DNA of 9,101 nt. It comes from Gemmataceae bacterium. GTDB taxonomy: Bacteria; Planctomycetota; Planctomycetia; Gemmatales; Gemmataceae. A program made the position numbers and the translations under genes. Positions 7,561 through 9,101 of this stretch are shown here, piece after piece (the first letter of the stretch is position 1; every line of letters starts with the position of its first letter). The DNA lies in the NCBI GenBank assembly GCA_025056835.1, contig JANWVS010000050.1:1-9101 (forward strand). The letters run 5' to 3'. The notes under the pieces are model-generated. The model was not told where the DNA came from. It saw nothing but the letters and a program-made list of their open reading frames with translations, and did no database searches.

Positions 7561-7795
7561 CGGCAACGCCGAGCGGCACAGCCCGCGCTTCTCGCTCGCC
7601 GCCCATTCATGGCGTTGGCGGTTGGGCACAGCCTCGGTGGCGCGGCCGGGGCCTCAGCCGCCGGTCGCCGCCGGCGGTCGAACCAACGGTGCCCCGCCCG
7701 GCCCACGACGGGGCGTCCCCGGCGCAGCGCGCCGCACCTCCGGGGCGCCGACTAGCGGGAGGCCCGGCGGCGGCCTCGGCCACAGCATTAGAAGT
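7561..7795. other. GC-rich, hairpin-prone middle of the divergent intergenic region
   Basis: This stretch between pilM and the lysR promoter has no gene I can support. Reading frames through it are low-complexity Arg/Pro/Gly sequence without a ribosome binding site. The clearest structure is CCGCCGG (7658-7664) facing CCGGCGG (7671-7677), a 7-bp stem with a 6-nt loop. It contrasts sharply with the AT-rich promoter segment that follows. It may separate the two divergent promoters or be decayed sequence. Confidence 0.4.
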
Positions 7796-7812
7796 TTTGA
7801 TGATGCCGTCGA

Positions 7813-7840
7813 TTGATATTATTTTTCGAGATGATATGAT
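7813..7840 (+). promoter_or_regulatory. Near-consensus sigma-70 promoter of lysR, predicted leaderless
   Basis: TTGATA (7813-7818) and TATGAT (7835-7840) each match 5 of 6 consensus bases and are 16 bp apart. The surroundings are AT-rich in otherwise GC-rich DNA. The start of transcription 6-8 nt beyond the -10 falls at about 7846-7848, on the ATG at 7847. No Shine-Dalgarno sequence precedes that ATG. Together this predicts a leaderless mRNA. Confidence 0.6.
7816..7837. promoter_or_regulatory. Imperfect dyad overlapping the lysR promoter
   Basis: ATATTAT (7816-7822) and ATGATAT (7831-7837) are inverted repeats matching at 6 of 7 positions around an 8-nt centre. The dyad lies between and partly over the -35 and -10 boxes. 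LysR proteins commonly repress their own gene from AT-rich dyads at this place. Assignment to this regulator is inference. Confidence 0.3.
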
Positions 7841-7846
7841 GTCGGC

Positions 7847-8755
7847 ATGCACTTAGCCTCGTTGAAAGTGTTCTGCGACGTGGCTCGGCAGCGGTCGTTT
7901 TCGCAGGCCGCACGGGTCAATGATCTAACGCAGTCGGCGGTGAGCCAAGTGATCTCGCAGCTCGAGCGGCGGATGCGCACGCGCTTGATTGATCGCAGCA
8001 CCCGGCCGTTGCAGTTGACGGCTCTGGGACAAGCGTTCTTCGAGGGGTGCCAGGCCCTGCTGGCGCAGTACGACGAGTTGGAAGCGTCGATTCGCTCGGC
8101 GTGCGCCGAAGTGGCGGGGACGGTGCGGATCGCGGCCATCTATTCCGTTGGCCTCAGCGACATGGGGCAGTACGTGCGGCGCTTCACGGCGCGGCAGCCC
8201 AAGGTCCACATCCACATCGACTACCTGCATCCCGACGAAGTGACGCACCGCGTCGTCGAGGGGATTGTTGATCTGGGGCTGGTCTCGTTTCCCCGCAAGA
8301 CGTCGGAGTTGGCGGCCGTGCCCTGGCGCGACGAAGAGATGGTCTTCGTCTGTTCTCCGAAGCATCCCTTGGCCGGGCGCCGCGCCGTGCGGCCTACGGA
8401 CCTCAACGGCCATCGCTTTGTCCATTTCGACCGCAACCTCGTCATTCGCCGGCGGATCGACAAGTTTCTCCGCGAGCAACGGGCGACGGTGGAAGTCGCT
8501 TGCACCTTTGACAATATCGAGAACATCAAACAAGCGGTCGCCGTCGATGCCGGCGTGGCCCTGCTGCCGGCGCCGACCGTGCACCGCGAAGTCGAGGCGG
8601 GGACGTTGGTGGCCCGGCCGTTGGCGGGTTGTCGCTTCGTGCGTCCCTTGGGCATCATCCACCGGCGCCAACGACTCAGCGCGGCGGCGCGCGGCTTTAT
8701 GGAATTGCTGCTGGAACAGGGGCAAGTGCCGGCGGCCAACGGCACGCCCCGATGA
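7847..8755 (+). CDS. LysR-family transcriptional regulator
   Basis: The 302 residues are the usual full length for the family. The N-terminal winged helix-turn-helix is at about 3-60, with the recognition region [20 protein letters not shown] at 21-40, followed by [16 protein letters not shown], the typical LysR wing and start of the linker helix. The effector-binding domain runs from about residue 92 ([16 protein letters not shown]) to 290 and includes [10 protein letters not shown] and [21 protein letters not shown], which are standard positions around the ligand cleft. The subgroup resembles CysL/CbbR-like regulators, but I cannot fix the ligand. The ATG at 7847 starts the canonical [22 protein letters not shown] and has no ribosome binding site. 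It sits on the predicted transcription start. gltB follows after 23 nt, so co-transcription and control of glutamate synthase are plausible, as for GltC in Bacillus. Divergent control of the pilMN operon is also possible. Confidence 0.93.
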   Translation: MHLASLKVFCDVARQRSFSQAARVNDLTQSAVSQVISQLERRMRTRLIDRSTRPLQLTALGQAFFEGCQALLAQYDELEASIRSACAEVAGTVRIAAIYSVGLSDMGQYVRRFTARQPKVHIHIDYLHPDEVTHRVVEGIVDLGLVSFPRKTSELAAVPWRDEEMVFVCSPKHPLAGRRAVRPTDLNGHRFVHFDRNLVIRRRIDKFLREQRATVEVACTFDNIENIKQAVAVDAGVALLPAPTVHREVEAGTLVARPLAGCRFVRPLGIIHRRQRLSAAARGFMELLLEQGQVPAANGTPR

Positions 8756-8778
8756 CGTCGTCGAAAGGTAGTACTCTC

Positions 8779-9101
8779 ATGGCGGCTTGGCAACCCGGAC
8801 CTCAGGGGCTTTATGATCCGTGGTACGAACACGACGCCTGCGGCGTCGGTTTTGTCGTCGATCTGAAGAACCGCAAGTCGCACGCGCTGATCGACAAGGC
8901 GCTGCAAATTCTCGACAATCTCGAACACCGCGGCGCCTGCGGCTGCGAACCGAACACGGGCGACGGCGCCGGCATCCTCGTGCAACTGCCGCACAAGTTT
9001 TTCGTGAAGAAGGCCGCCGAGTGCGGCGTCAGCCTGCCCCCGCCGGGGGAGTACGGCGTCGGCGTCTTTTTCCTGCCGCAAGACGACCAGGATCGCGCTC
9101 G
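8779..9101 (+). CDS. gltB: Glutamate synthase large subunit, N-terminal part (runs off the window)
   Basis: The first 107 codons are present and the frame is open at the window edge. The enzyme makes two glutamates from 2-oxoglutarate and glutamine with reducing power (GOGAT reaction). Visible here is the start of the class II glutamine amidotransferase domain: [15 protein letters not shown], in which Cys21 should become the N-terminal nucleophile after removal of a 20-residue propeptide, and then [20 protein letters not shown], the family signature at about 56-75. Known GltB propeptides are about 36-42 residues, so this one is short. The ATG at 8779 has AAAGG about 10 nt upstream. The gene follows the LysR regulator closely. 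The electron donor type (NADPH or ferredoxin) cannot be told from this fragment, nor whether gltD follows. Confidence 0.93.
   Translation, partial: MAAWQPGPQGLYDPWYEHDACGVGFVVDLKNRKSHALIDKALQILDNLEHRGACGCEPNTGDGAGILVQLPHKFFVKKAAECGVSLPPPGEYGVGVFFLPQDDQDRA

Noticed and set aside
7446..7856. Small open frames on both strands in the intergenic region (7446-7856 plus; 7607-7852 minus)
   Set aside because: Their products are Arg/Pro/Gly-rich or run across the lysR promoter, with no ribosome binding site and no recognisable domain. The minus frame would begin over the lysR start codon.
7925..8725. Minus-strand open frame of 266 codons inside lysR
   Set aside because: It lies opposite a full-length LysR protein with a canonical helix-turn-helix, and its translation shows no family features.

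Overview
The window looks like chromosomal DNA from a GC-rich planctomycete, most likely of the Pirellula type. This is inferred from protein style rather than from a marker gene. Three large minus-strand proteins have one N-terminal membrane helix, long Gly/Pro/Ser tracts and short conserved motifs that I associate with planctomycete envelope proteins. The LysR regulator also has a planctomycete-like N-terminus and effector domain.

Layout. Positions 1-187 are non-coding: a terminator-like hairpin for the minus-strand operon and a perfect 14-bp palindrome. Positions 188-7370 hold three minus-strand genes transcribed from right to left. First is a PilM-type actin-like ATPase fused to a PilN-like membrane and periplasmic part (4851-7370). 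Second is a PilO-position membrane protein starting at GTG (2648-4759). Third is a protein with one membrane helix and a beta-rich C-terminal domain (188-2602). The gaps are 91 and 45 nt and each gene has its own Shine-Dalgarno sequence, so they read as one operon. Positions 7371-7846 are a divergent intergenic region with promoters on both sides and a GC-rich, hairpin-prone middle. On the plus strand a LysR-family regulator (7847-8755) is followed after 23 nt by the first 107 codons of glutamate synthase large subunit gltB (8779 to the window end).

How the genes work together. The minus-strand genes correspond in order and topology to pilM-pilN-pilO-pilP, the inner-membrane alignment platform of type IV pilus or type II secretion-like machines. 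Here PilM and PilN are one polypeptide, and the two downstream proteins are far larger than ordinary PilO or PilP. The LysR-gltB pair suggests regulation of nitrogen assimilation, like GltC and gltAB in Bacillus, but with the genes in tandem rather than divergent.

Most noteworthy are the PilM-PilN fusion, which keeps the PilN 'NLLPY' docking motif between its two halves; the Gly/Pro tracts that seem to be inserted inside folded domains and carry a recurring SLGP motif in all three proteins; and a near-consensus promoter placed so that the lysR mRNA should be leaderless. I see no mobile element, CRISPR array, tRNA or rRNA.
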